Of a DNA stretch of 41,520 bases, positions 1-8,225 are shown one piece after another. This DNA is from K189A clade bacterium (lineage in GTDB: Bacteria > Pseudomonadota > Gammaproteobacteria > Pseudomonadales > Azotimanducaceae). The stretch lies in assembly GCA_902565895.1 (NCBI GenBank), contig CACFGV010000017.1, positions 1-41,520 of the forward strand. Reading direction: 5' to 3'. Below the pieces are notes generated by a model, which saw only the letters and a list, made by a program, of their open reading frames with translations, was not told where the DNA came from and did no database searches. Both the position numbers and the translations under genes were made by a program. Positions within the stretch are counted from its first letter, which is position 1, and each line of letters starts with the position of its first letter.

Positions 1-529
1 TTGCCGATGGGTCGCCAGCATCGGCCAACAACGTCAACAAATTCTCGCCAAGCGCTATGTTTTGGGGTGCGCCACGACCGTGCAAGTGTCCAAGCGCCAA
101 AAATAACGCCGCGTCGCTATGGCCCAGCTCATCTGCCTGTGCAAATAGGCTCAGCGCTAGAGCCTCATCCTGATCTGCGCCTCGGCCATCCCAATACAAA
201 CGCGCCAGCGCAAACAGCACCGCTGGGTTGGCCGGATTGAACTCAAGTGCTCGATTAAAGTCGCGCAACGCCGAAACGGGCAGATCTTGCGCTGCAAAAG
301 AAAAGCCTCGCAAATAGTAAGCTCTGGACCTCTGACCGGAGGGAAGGCGCGGATCAATAAGCGCGGGCGCTAGGTAGCTGCGAGCGAGGCTGTAGCGGTC
401 ATCTTCAATCAGCTGCACGGCCTTTTCGATAAGTTCACCGGCGTTGGCAACCGCCAAAGAAGGACATAGGGCTTGGCAAATCAAGCCGATCATCAGCATT
501 AGGCGTGGCATGCACATGGCGCTCATCAT
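1..529 (-). CDS. Secreted Sel1/TPR-like repeat protein, 5' part only
   Basis: The gene runs off the left edge of the window, so only about 176 N-terminal residues are visible. The start is the ATG at 529, with an in-frame stop shortly upstream; later in-frame ATGs at 526 and 517 are possible. Residues 1-28 look like a signal peptide, with a hydrophobic stretch ending in SLAVANA. After it come helical repeats: YYLRGFSFAAQDLPVSALRD and ALEFNPANPAVLFALARLY resemble TPR units, and WDGRGADQDEALALSLF followed by ALGHLHGRGAPQNIALGENL resembles Sel1-like units. Such proteins are usually periplasmic or outer-membrane scaffolds for protein contacts. No enzymatic motif is seen. It is divergent from the His-rich gene at 621, with about 90 bases between them. 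Confidence 0.7.
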   Translation of the reverse strand, partial: MMSAMCMPRLMLMIGLICQALCPSLAVANAGELIEKAVQLIEDDRYSLARSYLAPALIDPRLPSGQRSRAYYLRGFSFAAQDLPVSALRDFNRALEFNPANPAVLFALARLYWDGRGADQDEALALSLFAQADELGHSDAALFLALGHLHGRGAPQNIALGENLLTLLADAGDPSA

Positions 530-620
530 AGCACCGCAGCAACTTCACTACGGGCCGTTTTATCTTTACAGGACCCCTGAGGTCAGTTAGTTTCCCGCCG
601 CTTTAATAAGGTGATGCTCA

Positions 621-977
621 GTGATCTCACGGAATCGGCACAACTCTGGCGCGCGCAGATGGCTATGCGGCACTCTGTTGCTGGCTTTTTTGTGCCAACA
701 GAGCGTGGCAATCAGTCACGACCATAATCACGATCACGACCCCCGCCTCAAGTACGCCTTTGCAGAACATCTGCATGGCGAGTCTGTAGACGTTGGAAAA
801 TCATGCGGACCTTGCACCGCGACTGATCATTCCCCCGCAACGGGATTTATAGACACCGTATTTGCAACCCAAGGACTGGCTGGGATCGCCAAGAGCGCGG
901 TTTTTAGATCGCCGTGGACGAATGTCGACGAGCATAACTACCCTAGAGCACCACCCACGAACCAACTGACTATTTGA
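621..977 (+). CDS. Small exported His-rich protein with a CGPC motif, probably metal-linked
   Basis: This 118-residue protein starts at GTG 621; a stop at 612 rules out a longer form, and AATAAGG at 604-610 could serve as ribosome binding site. A basic start and the hydrophobic stretch WLCGTLLLAFLCQQSVA form a signal peptide. The mature protein opens with HDHNHDHD, has HLHGE and a CGPC motif, and ends in PRAPP. A His-rich start, a Cys pair and an R(A/G)PP end recall small DUF2946-type exported proteins found beside metal transport genes; that assignment is my inference, not a firm match. It lies 73 bases upstream of a TonB receptor with His/Asp-rich segments, probably in the same transcript, which suggests periplasmic binding or handing over of zinc or another divalent metal. 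Confidence 0.65.
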   Translation: MISRNRHNSGARRWLCGTLLLAFLCQQSVAISHDHNHDHDPRLKYAFAEHLHGESVDVGKSCGPCTATDHSPATGFIDTVFATQGLAGIAKSAVFRSPWTNVDEHNYPRAPPTNQLTI

Positions 978-989
978 TTTCCTTTATGA

Positions 990-1030
990 GGGCGACAGAC
1001 GCCCGCATTTAGTCGCCGCTGTATTGCGGC
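990..1030 (+). promoter_or_regulatory. Two short hairpins ahead of the metal receptor gene
   Basis: Two inverted repeats stand between the His-rich gene and the receptor: GGGCG/CGCCC (990-994 and 1000-1004, loop 5) and GCCGC/GCGGC (1015-1019 and 1026-1030, loop 6). They could tune readthrough or stabilise the receptor message. No T-tract follows, so they are not standard terminators. No clear Zur or Fur box was recognised. Confidence 0.25.
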
Positions 1031-1050
1031 AGTTAACAGTTGGTAGAACT

Positions 1051-3429
1051 ATGAAAAAACATAATCCTTATGCGCTAGCGACATTGTCGTTGTGCATTTC
1101 TTCCCTACCGATCGTCGCACACAGCGACGATCACGCGGAAATTGTTGATGAAGTAATCGTTACTTCGTCCTACGTCCGATCTACTCAGATTGAAAAGCAT
1201 TCCTTGGTAATTGATGGCGATGCAATTAACCAGGGCGCGACCCAAAGCCTTGGAGAGACGCTAGACGACTTTGTCGGCATTTCAACAAGCGACTACGGTG
1301 CAGCGGTAGGACATCCCGTAATCAGAGGTATGTCTGGTGATCGCGTTAAAATAATGGCCAACGGAGTACCCGTAAGGGATGTCTCTGGAATCGGAGCCGA
1401 TCACCTTAATGAGGTCGATCTATCTAACGTACAGCAAATAGAGATCGCTAAAGGACCCTCGTCCCTCATGTATGCCAGCGGCACAGCCGGCGGCATCATT
1501 AATATCGTTGATGGCGCAATTGCAAGGTCGGACATCACCGAAAGCAATCTCCGTATCAGTGCAGAGACTCAGACCGTGAATGACGGCTCCTCTGGATCGC
1601 TTTCCTATAGCGGAAACATTAGCGGCCTGAACATCACCTACAGTTTTAAGGATGAGCGTTTCGGCGACTACAAGGTTCCAAGCGGTGCCGTTGTTCACTC
1701 CGAAGAAGAGCATGATGACGAGGATGAACATCACGACGAAGATGAACATCACGATGAAGATGATACCGGAATCCTGCCGAACACAGATCTTGCATCAAGA
1801 AGCCACAAGTTGGGCTTATCCAAGACCGGAGACTGGGGCCATTTTGGCGTTTCTTACTCAGAAATCGAAAGCACCTTTGGCGTGCCTTTCCATGGTGATG
1901 ATCACAGTGACCATGACGACGATCATGATGACGAGCATGGTAACGATCATGACGACGACCACGGTGATGATCATGATGACGATCACGGCGATGACCATGA
2001 CGACGATCACGGCGATGACCACGATGATGACCATGGCGATGATCATGACGAGCACGAAGGCGAAAGAATTTTCTCGAATACGGATTCAAAGACCATTGAT
2101 CTAGATGGTTCTTTCAACCTAAACCTCGGGATGCTGAATAAGCTGTCCTTTACCTATCGCGACTCTGACTACTCACATACGGAGCAACATGCCGAAGAGG
2201 AAGAGCACGGTGATGATCACGGCGACGACCATGACGATCATGGGGACGATCACGATGATCATGGTGATGAACATGCCCACGCTGGCCCAACTACCTTCAC
2301 CAATGACTCAAGTGAGTTGCGTGTGGTACTCAATCTAGACACCGCAAGCCTTAACCAGAGTTTGGTGCTGAACCTCGTTGATGAGGACACAGCGATCGTC
2401 GGCGATGAAGCATTCATGAATCCGGTGGACTCTTCCGAGACCTCGTTCGGTTATTACATGTCCAAAGATTTCGATGCTTTCGAATTCGACTTTGGAGCCC
2501 GAATCGACAGCGTGGAACGGAACGGGTCGATTACCATGCACCATGAAGATGAAGATGACCACGAGGAGCATGAGGAAGAGCACGAGGAGGAGCACGAGGA
2601 GGAGCACGAGGAAGAGGTAACAAGCCACTCGTACGATACCGATATGACCAGCTTGGCCGCGTCCATCAGCAGAGATCTGAGCGATTCACTGACGCTGAGT
2701 GCGGGTGGTGCTTTCGTCAGCAGAGCGCCTTCCTCGTCCGAGCTGTTCATGAATGGCCCACACCTGGCTACTGGTCGATACGAAGTTGGAAATCCAAACC
2801 TGGATAACGAGACACACCGAAACTTCGATCTATCTCTGAACTATGCCGCCAATGGCTTTTTCGGATCGTTCACGTTCTTCAGCAACTCAGTAGATAACTA
2901 CATTTATCTACAAGACGAGACTGAAGAAGAGCACGAGGAGCATGAAGAGCACGATGACCACGGTGGCCTAATCAAAGCTGAGTTTTTGCAGAACGATGCG
3001 GACTTCAACGGCTATGAGCTGGAAATCGGCAAGACATTCGATCTAAGCGCGGGTTCGCTGACACTCGCTTTTGCAAGAGACTCGGTCGTTGGCGAGCTGA
3101 GCGACGGCAGCGATGTGCCGAGAATGGTTCCCGCTAGGAATATCTACTCGGTCTCGTATAACGGATCAACAATAGGTGCCGAGCTGCGCTTTAAGGATGT
3201 TGAAGAGCAAACTCGGGTAGCCACAGGCGGAACCGCAACCGACGGCTATCAGATGTTAGATTTTTCCATGACCAAGGCGTTCAGGATGGACGGCGCGCCA
3301 ACCCTAAACGTTTCAATATTTGGCAAGAATCTGCTGAATGAGGTTGCTCGGAACCACACATCTTTTGTGAAGAACGAGGTACCTCTACCAGGTAGGAACT
3401 ACGGTCTGAAATTTAACGTAGAGATTTAA
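1051..3429 (+). CDS. TonB-dependent outer-membrane receptor, ZnuD-like, with His/Asp-rich loops
   Basis: I place the start at ATG 1051 (MKKHNPYALATLSLC), giving 792 residues; a TTG at 1024 would add nine residues ahead of the signal peptide. The plug domain begins after the signal (EIVDEVIVTSSYVRS), followed by PVIRGMSGDRVKIMANGVPV and IEIAKGPSSLMYASGTAGGIIN, typical of TonB receptors. The barrel ends with KFNVEI, a usual C-terminal strand. Five acidic/His segments interrupt the barrel at about residues 217-238, 281-336, 381-411, 496-522 and 625-638; the second is a chain of HDDDHGDD units. ZnuD-type receptors, which take up zinc under TonB control, carry similar His-rich loops, so zinc import is the likely job, though copper or nickel cannot be excluded. 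The His-rich exported protein just upstream fits this. Confidence 0.85.
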   Translation: MKKHNPYALATLSLCISSLPIVAHSDDHAEIVDEVIVTSSYVRSTQIEKHSLVIDGDAINQGATQSLGETLDDFVGISTSDYGAAVGHPVIRGMSGDRVKIMANGVPVRDVSGIGADHLNEVDLSNVQQIEIAKGPSSLMYASGTAGGIINIVDGAIARSDITESNLRISAETQTVNDGSSGSLSYSGNISGLNITYSFKDERFGDYKVPSGAVVHSEEEHDDEDEHHDEDEHHDEDDTGILPNTDLASRSHKLGLSKTGDWGHFGVSYSEIESTFGVPFHGDDHSDHDDDHDDEHGNDHDDDHGDDHDDDHGDDHDDDHGDDHDDDHGDDHDEHEGERIFSNTDSKTIDLDGSFNLNLGMLNKLSFTYRDSDYSHTEQHAEEEEHGDDHGDDHDDHGDDHDDHGDEHAHAGPTTFTNDSSELRVVLNLDTASLNQSLVLNLVDEDTAIVGDEAFMNPVDSSETSFGYYMSKDFDAFEFDFGARIDSVERNGSITMHHEDEDDHEEHEEEHEEEHEEEHEEEVTSHSYDTDMTSLAASISRDLSDSLTLSAGGAFVSRAPSSSELFMNGPHLATGRYEVGNPNLDNETHRNFDLSLNYAANGFFGSFTFFSNSVDNYIYLQDETEEEHEEHEEHDDHGGLIKAEFLQNDADFNGYELEIGKTFDLSAGSLTLAFARDSVVGELSDGSDVPRMVPARNIYSVSYNGSTIGAELRFKDVEEQTRVATGGTATDGYQMLDFSMTKAFRMDGAPTLNVSIFGKNLLNEVARNHTSFVKNEVPLPGRNYGLKFNVEI
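1891..2060 (+). repeat. In-gene tandem repeat coding HDDDHGDD units
   Basis: Within the receptor gene, 24-base units built from GATGAC, CATGAC and GATCAC variants repeat in frame and code for an almost uninterrupted His/Asp run. The units differ mainly at synonymous positions, so the peptide is better kept than the DNA. Such repeats can expand or shrink by slippage in whole-codon steps. Confidence 0.8.
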
Positions 3430-3441
3430 TCCGCTGATAAC

Positions 3442-3475
3442 AAAGTGGCGTGCTATCATGCCGCCACTTTGTTTT
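3442..3475 (+). terminator. Rho-independent terminator after the metal receptor gene
   Basis: A perfect 9-bp stem AAAGTGGCG (3442-3450) / CGCCACTTT (3462-3470) with an 11-base loop is followed by GTTTT. It lies 12 bases after the receptor stop codon and separates that gene from ssrA. Confidence 0.7.
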
Positions 3476-3627
3476 GACGGAGCCATAGAACAGCAAGTCA
3501 AAAACGCGCTCAAAAGTAGCGCCTCAAACCTTGGGGGCGACATGGTTTCGACGCGGATATCAAAACTTGCGGTGCATGCCGAGAGGGTAGTGACTCTCGT
3601 AAAACAATCGCTGTAACTTTTATAGTT

Positions 3628-3660
3628 GCCAACGACGAAAACTACGCACTAGCGGCCTAA
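3628..3660 (+). other. tmRNA tag reading frame (ANDENYALAA)
   Basis: The resume codon GCC is followed by codons for NDENYALAA and TAA. The tag is nearly identical to the E. coli tag, with the C-terminal LAA degron recognised by ClpXP, and supports placement in Gammaproteobacteria. Confidence 0.95.
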
Positions 3661-3866
3661 AAAACCCGCTTACGTCCATGATTCGTTTCTTGCTAGGAGA
3701 AATGGACGGCAAAGCAGCAAGATCGCGCGGATGTCTCGCCCGGGGCTGAACCGTTAAAACCAATCGGGATCGCTGAAAGCACCCTGACCGTCGGGTCGCT
3801 GGACGCTAAATCAATAGACGGACTCTAAGCATGTAGAGCCAATAGCGGCGAATCAGCGGACGCGGG

Positions 3867-3889
3867 TTCAACTCCCGCCGCCTCCACCA
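3867..3889 (+). repeat. Attachment site copy at the ssrA 3' end
   Basis: The last 23 bases of ssrA, from the T-loop through CCA (starting TTCAACTCCC and ending CCTCCACCA), are repeated without mismatch at 13,102-13,124 in the same direction. Identity stops at once on both sides. That is the pattern left by site-specific insertion that rebuilds the RNA 3' end. Confidence 0.85.
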
Positions 3890-4085
3890 AATTCCTTAGT
3901 CTTGAGCCAACTTATTGACCGTGATTTGGTCTGTTTTTGGCTTTATTGAGCTTGCTTAGTCAGCAATTGGTCAGCCTTTTCGAGTCAAACAAACAGACTT
4001 AATTTTTCGAGAACAGAAGAAGTACAGCACCGCGAAACGGTCGGATTACCTACATCGTCGGTTTACGATCCCATGCTCGAGATAA

Positions 4086-6062
4086 CTAGATCTCGAAGTG
4101 TTTCTGGAGGAACAGATTGACCACCTCCATAAAAAGATCGCGATTCTCCTTCTTGCGTAATCCATGCCCCTCGTTTAATGCATTCATAAACCAAACCTCC
4201 TGGCCGGTATCTCGAACTGCAGAAACGATTTGACGAGACTCTGAAGCTGGTACCCGCGGATCATTCTCGCCTTGCACTACTAACAACGGTGCCGTGATTT
4301 TCTCTGGCTGGTTACTGGGGCTAATCGACTCAAGATGTGCGCGCATTTCCGCATCACGCTCATCACCGTATTCCACACGCCGCAAGTCACGTCGATAGTC
4401 TTCAGTGTTCTCGAGAAAGGTGACAAAGTTAGAAATCCCTACAATATCTATCCCTGCAGCTAAGCGATCACTGTAGTGCACCATGCTGGCGAGGACCATA
4501 TAGCCTCCGTAGCTACCTCCGTAAACCGCTACCCGATCTTTATCCAGGTCAGGTTGAGTTTCAATCCAATCGAGTAATGCACCGATATCACGCACGGAAT
4601 CCTCACGTTTAAACCCATTATCGAGTTGCACATAGTCTCGACCATAACCAGCTGAGCCTCTTACATTAGGGGCAATGACAGCGGCACCCAAATCAGCTAC
4701 CCACTGCTGAAATGTGCTCGAAAATCCAGGCCTAAACTGACCTTCAGGCCCGCCGTGAATTGAGATGATTACAGGATAGGGCGCTTCGGATTTGGGCTTG
4801 TAAACCCAGGCAGGGATCTGACGGGGCTCTCCGTCGACTGAGTCAAATGTGGGATATTGGATCAACATTGGCTCCACAAATTTACTCCCATCTAGCCCGG
4901 CAACCTCGGACGCAGTCCAACGAGTCGCAACACCATGGTCTAGTCCATCTGCGGAGACCGGCAGCGTGTAAATATCGCTGGGTGAGGTAGCCGTATTAAG
5001 TGTCATCGCAAGCTGAGTGTTATCCGGGCTAAAAGCACCCAGAGACGCTCGCCCTATAGGTATGCCGCCAACACTTTCATATTGATGGCTGCTGGGGTCA
5101 AACAAGTAGACCTGATCTCGTCCGCCTGCATTCACCGAAAAAGCGCCACGACTGCGATCATCAGACATCAGCAATCCCGAGACATCCCAGTCAATTCCTT
5201 CCGTCAGTATGGTTACGTCACCACTGTCGATTCTGTAATACGCAAGGCGACGAAAATCAGCATCAGCGTCGGTCGTGAAATAGAAACCTTTCCCATCAGC
5301 TGCAAATCCAGAGGGCAAGTTAACCGAGGGTTCGTCAACCTTACCTAACACTAGGTCATACTCCTTTGACCTTAGATCAAGCAGGTAAATTCGGCTGTCT
5401 GTGACGCTGACGTATTGAGAAATTAGGAGCTTACTTCCATCAGGACTGAAATCCACTGCACCCCAAGAAGATCCATCGGGAGACGCTAACACTAAATCAG
5501 CAGACTCTGGTTTTTCGGGCACCATAACCCACACATCGTTGGAACGACCGTTCCGTCTAGTACTGCGAAATGCCATTAACTGGCCATCATCGCTCCAGAC
5601 AATTCCCCCATTCCGTGATTCACCATCGGTAAGACGCGTTGCATTACCATTTCTTGGATCCAACAAAAAAATCTGCGCAAACTCGTTACCGCCCTCGTCC
5701 ATGGTCAAAGCAATAGATCTATCTTTTGGGCGTGGAGTCGCTTGCCCCACCGGCTCTTTGGAAAATGTCAGCTGGTTGCGGGCGCCCAGAGGCATGTCGA
5801 CTCTATGCAATTGGCTGACTTCGCCGAAACGAGTGCTGATGTAAATACCCATGCCATCCTGGGTCCAGCCGCGAAAGGCTGCTCCCCGTACATTTTGATA
5901 CCGAGTCAGGCGCTGGCCAATTTCTGGTGGAATCTCAGGTATGCCACTCAGTACGACGTTACCGTTGTTGGCAGTACGCGTGCTTATTTCAGTATTAGCT
6001 AAAACAGAGATTGAATTTGCTAATGCAGCGCTGAGGAATGCGATGATAAGGCGATCTCTCAT
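4086..6062 (-). CDS. Exported S9-family prolyl oligopeptidase-like peptidase
   Basis: The 658-residue protein starts with a signal peptide (RLIIAFLSAALANSISVLA), so it acts in the periplasm or outside. Residues about 50-390 are a beta-propeller of WD40-like/PD40 repeats (FSPDGSKLL, FSPDNTQLA). Residues about 420-655 are the alpha/beta hydrolase domain, with an oxyanion region HGGPEGQ, nucleophile Ser517 in GGSYGGYM, Asp601 in GENDPRVP and His633 in NEGHG. This order matches dipeptidyl-peptidase IV and acylaminoacyl-peptidase relatives, which cut short peptides. Length and catalytic triad are complete. It stands alone on the minus strand between ssrA and the DUF2237 gene, with no sign of an operon. 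The exact peptide preference cannot be read from sequence. Confidence 0.9.
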   Translation of the reverse strand: MRDRLIIAFLSAALANSISVLANTEISTRTANNGNVVLSGIPEIPPEIGQRLTRYQNVRGAAFRGWTQDGMGIYISTRFGEVSQLHRVDMPLGARNQLTFSKEPVGQATPRPKDRSIALTMDEGGNEFAQIFLLDPRNGNATRLTDGESRNGGIVWSDDGQLMAFRSTRRNGRSNDVWVMVPEKPESADLVLASPDGSSWGAVDFSPDGSKLLISQYVSVTDSRIYLLDLRSKEYDLVLGKVDEPSVNLPSGFAADGKGFYFTTDADADFRRLAYYRIDSGDVTILTEGIDWDVSGLLMSDDRSRGAFSVNAGGRDQVYLFDPSSHQYESVGGIPIGRASLGAFSPDNTQLAMTLNTATSPSDIYTLPVSADGLDHGVATRWTASEVAGLDGSKFVEPMLIQYPTFDSVDGEPRQIPAWVYKPKSEAPYPVIISIHGGPEGQFRPGFSSTFQQWVADLGAAVIAPNVRGSAGYGRDYVQLDNGFKREDSVRDIGALLDWIETQPDLDKDRVAVYGGSYGGYMVLASMVHYSDRLAAGIDIVGISNFVTFLENTEDYRRDLRRVEYGDERDAEMRAHLESISPSNQPEKITAPLLVVQGENDPRVPASESRQIVSAVRDTGQEVWFMNALNEGHGLRKKENRDLFMEVVNLFLQKHFEI

Positions 6063-6235
6063 AATCGAGAATCCATAAGGTGCTATGAGGGTAAGAATGC
6101 CATAGCAACTTGCTATGCAGGAATTAGATTGAACTTAACTTGATAACGGTAAAAGAGATCAATCGCTTAAACTAAACCGCTGATAGCTTAGGGCGACGCC
6201 GCATCAATCGCAGCAGAAAAAATGGGAAAAGAGCA

Positions 6236-6616
6236 ATGAAACTGTTAGAAAATCAAACCAACGTATTTGGTGATCCTCTTCAGTCTTGTTCTACGGATCC
6301 AATCACTGGTTTTTTCCGAACGGGGTGTTGCGATGCGGATTCTGAAGACATCGGTAAACACTTTGTCAGTGTCCGCGTGGATGACGATTTTCTACAATAT
6401 TCGCTAAGTCAGGGTAATAACCTCATAACAGCACGACCGGAGTTTGGTTTCACTGGACTAAAATCAGGTAATCAATGGTGCGTTTGTGCGAATCGATGGT
6501 TAGAGGCACTCGACGCCGAATGTGCGTCACCGGTGGTGTTAACCTCCACCAACGCAAAGGTTCTGGAACTTATTGACCTTGCGACACTCAAATCTCGCGC
6601 AGTCGATATTAATTGA
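6236..6616 (+). CDS. DUF2237 family protein
   Basis: This 126-residue cytosolic protein starts at ATG 6236 behind GGGAAAAGAG. The whole chain follows the DUF2237 pattern: NVFGDPLQSCSTDPITGF, then TGCCDADSEDIGKHFV, ARPEFGFTGLKSGNQWCVCA and PVVLTSTNAKVLELI. Several conserved cysteines (the CC pair and CVC) suggest metal binding or redox chemistry, but the family has no proven function that I know. It is divergent from the S9 peptidase with 173 bases between them and is followed by two small hairpins. It is complete and seems intact, although it lies inside the repeat-bounded island. Confidence 0.85.
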   Translation: MKLLENQTNVFGDPLQSCSTDPITGFFRTGCCDADSEDIGKHFVSVRVDDDFLQYSLSQGNNLITARPEFGFTGLKSGNQWCVCANRWLEALDAECASPVVLTSTNAKVLELIDLATLKSRAVDIN

Positions 6617-6668
6617 CCCAAGGGGTCACCAAGAGAAGGCACTGAAGGGGCGCCACGTAGGCGCCTCT
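6614..6668 (+). terminator. Two hairpins after the DUF2237 gene
   Basis: TGACCC/GGGTCA (6614-6619 and 6623-6628) overlaps the stop codon. A stronger stem, AGGGGCGCC with GGCGCCTCT (6646-6654 and 6660-6668, loop ACGTA, one G-U pair), follows. Neither is followed by a T-run, so termination here is a guess; the second could serve both converging strands. Confidence 0.4.
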
Positions 6669-6678
6669 AGATACCACC

Positions 6679-6807
6679 CTACTCGAACATCTTCATGAAC
6701 TCGTCCATGTCAAACTGAGTCCCGAACAACATCGAACTATTGAGTGCTACGTCTGCCGCGATGGCAACAGCAGTTTTAATCTCTTCTTCCGTTGCTCCTG
6801 CGGCAAC
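6679..6807 (-). pseudogene. C-terminal fragment resembling a carboxymuconolactone decarboxylase-type protein
   Basis: An open stretch on the minus strand reads VAAGATEEEIKTAVAIAADV, then about 20 more residues ending in MDEFMKMFE and stop. The AGATEEEI...A pattern is typical of the C-terminal half of carboxymuconolactone decarboxylase/AhpD-like proteins. It has no start of its own: just upstream, in the same direction, the integrase remnant breaks off. It therefore seems to be the tail of a gene whose front half was lost in a deletion or recombination that joined it to the integrase. The family call rests on a short stretch. Confidence 0.45.
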
Positions 6808-7442
6808 GCCTTATGGTGGGTCACTGGCGGCTTTTTGAAATATGGGTTGTCCGCCATACCCTTTGCAGGATTGAACTTGCAAAAGTGAAATGCTCTGCCG
6901 TGCGAAAAGATTTGAGCTGCCACCGCCCTTGTCCTTCGTGCCAATTCTTTGGTGCCAGAGTCGTAAACCTTTTTGAGAACACCAAAGAGATAGGATTCAT
7001 CAATTGAATCGATAGGAAGCTTGCCAATGGAAGGCAACAAATAGCGGCGGATTAGGCCCGAGTTGCGTTCATAGTGGTGGGTACTCCATGTTTCTCGGTT
7101 ATGTCTTAGCCAAGCAGCTGCGACTGATTCAAATAACTCTTGAGATGCTGCCGCGTTCTTGGTTTTGGCAACGCGCCGCACCACGACAGGATCCTTACCG
7201 GCAGCAACTATCGTCCTAATAGCCAACGCCTTTTGGCAAGCTTATTTTAGCGAAACTTGGGGATACGCCCCAAGGCTCGTGCTTTTTTCGTTGCCGAGTA
7301 CTCGATATCGGAAGAGCCAATGACGGCTTCCGTTCGGACGTATGCGCAGACTAAGTCCGTCACCATCGTTTAAGTAGTAGAGAGCTTCTTTCGATTTGGC
7401 AGCTTTGCACTGCGCTTCGCTCAACAATTTTTCGCCTGACAT
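6808..7442 (-). pseudogene. Broken P4-type tyrosine integrase
   Basis: Reading begins at 7442 with MSGEKLLSEAQCKAAKSKEA, the N-terminal DUF4102 arm-binding domain, and continues through GDGLSLRIRPNGSRHWLFRY to LGAYPQVSLK, where a stop occurs. The homologous text resumes in another frame near 7237 (ACQKALAIRTIVAAGKDPV), so a frameshift has split the gene. The second part carries the core-binding domain (VAAAWLRHNRETWS ... RYLLPSIGKLPIDSI) up to NPYFKKPPVTHHKAL. It then ends without any of the catalytic domain: the R, H-x-x-R and Tyr active-site segment is absent. About 190 residues remain of the usual 400. The family inserts into tRNA and tmRNA 3' ends, agreeing with the repeat at ssrA. Confidence 0.85.
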
Positions 7443-7810
7443 CGATTACTCTTGGTACCCGCACTGGTACCCAGTTTTAACCAGGACTTGGGTGGACGCT
7501 AGTGAATCGCTATGAATAAAAGTACCCGTTTTTATTGATTTAATGGGGTATTTTTTTAATTCCGGTAGACGTCTATAGTCGTCCCTTTGGCGGACTCTCT
7601 CTCCGCCACCTACACCCCTTTGTAATCAATGATTAAGCGACTAGGGTTTCGAACCTGATTTACGATAGACCCGAAAAAAGCTTCCGAACCCAGTGAGAAT
7701 TCACCAAGGTTCGAATCCCTCTTAGATTCGTTACCCTCAGCCACAGCATAGCGATGTTTTACAGATAAAAACCGTGTATCTTGTATAACAATTGCCGTGG
7801 CTAACCTTCT
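7443..7810. other. Gene-free stretch between integrase remnant and carbamoyltransferase cassette
   Basis: No convincing gene is seen in these 368 bases. At 7597-7613 the text CTCTCCGCCACCTACACC resembles the ssrA end repeat imperfectly (about 12 of 19 positions) and may be a decayed attachment site. Two T-arm-like strings, GGTTTCGAACC near 7645 and GGTTCGAATCCC near 7709, occur but do not form full tRNA folds. A weak promoter for the next gene may be TTTACA at 7758 and TATAAC at 7784, with an over-long spacer. Confidence 0.4.
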
Positions 7811-8212
7811 ATGGATCGAGAAATTACCAACCTGCCGTCAAACACAAATTTTGGGTTCTCTTTTTCTGCTCTGGTTGTGATACTAGCTGGCGTCTTTTTT
7901 TTGGTTGGTATGTCGCACGTCGCGGCCCTTTTATTGCTTATTGCGACGATCCTCTGTGTTGTTACAGCGCTCGCGCCAACTAAATTATCTCTTTTAAATA
8001 ACATTTGGATGCGATTTGGTCTATTTCTAGGGAAACTATTTACACCAGTTATGACCGGCGCGATATTTTTCGTATTGATTAGTCCGATAGCTTTGGTGAC
8101 AAGGCTTTTTGGCCGGGACGAACTAGCGATTAAACGCTTTCGCACCAAGTCGTATTGGAAGCCGCCGATATCTGTTACTGACGAAAGCGATCTATTTAGA
8201 AATCAGTTTTAA
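7811..8212 (+). CDS. SxtJ-like membrane protein of a carbamoyltransferase cassette
   Basis: The 133-residue protein starts at ATG 7811. It has a helical hairpin at about residues 17-53 (FSALVVILAGVFFLVG then ALLLLIATILCVVTAL) and another hydrophobic segment at about 75-97 (LFTPVMTGAIFFVLISPIAL). It ends in a polar tail with RFRTKSYWKPP, a pattern typical of the SxtJ family. SxtJ-like proteins are of unknown function and are often encoded next to NodU/CmcH-type carbamoyltransferases, as in the saxitoxin cluster where the name arose. Here the DUF5989 gene follows after 13 bases and the carbamoyltransferase after that, so the three are probably co-transcribed. A role in anchoring the transferase to the inner membrane is inference. 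Confidence 0.8.
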   Translation: MDREITNLPSNTNFGFSFSALVVILAGVFFLVGMSHVAALLLLIATILCVVTALAPTKLSLLNNIWMRFGLFLGKLFTPVMTGAIFFVLISPIALVTRLFGRDELAIKRFRTKSYWKPPISVTDESDLFRNQF

Positions 8213-8225
8213 AGGGCAAAACCTC

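Larger units (their letters stand above)
3533..3889 (+). ncRNA. ssrA: Transfer-messenger RNA (tmRNA)
   Basis: This RNA frees stalled ribosomes and tags the unfinished protein for degradation. The 5' end GGGGGCGACATGGTTTCGAC is the usual tmRNA start, and the 3' end forms an alanine tRNA-like half. The acceptor stem pairs GGGGGCG (3533-3539) with CGCCTCC (3879-3885), including the G-U pair at the third position that marks alanine identity. A T-arm GCGGG/CCCGC and an encoded CCA at 3887-3889 follow. The tag frame at 3628-3660 reads ANDENYALAA and stop. The RNA is one piece, not the split form. Its 3' end is a favoured target of P4-type integrases, and its last 23 bases are repeated at 13,102. 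Confidence 0.97.

Noticed and set aside
1891-2060. CRISPR-like array of short direct repeats
   Set aside because: The repeats are contiguous in-frame codons for His/Asp, with no spacers and inside an intact receptor gene.
1646-2089. Opposite-strand long frame rich in His and Arg over the receptor gene
   Set aside because: It is a mirror of the repetitive His/Asp codons and has no start signal or family pattern.
7640-7750. tRNA gene suggested by GGTTTCGAACC and GGTTCGAATCCC strings
   Set aside because: The flanking stems do not pair, and no anticodon arm or acceptor stem could be found.
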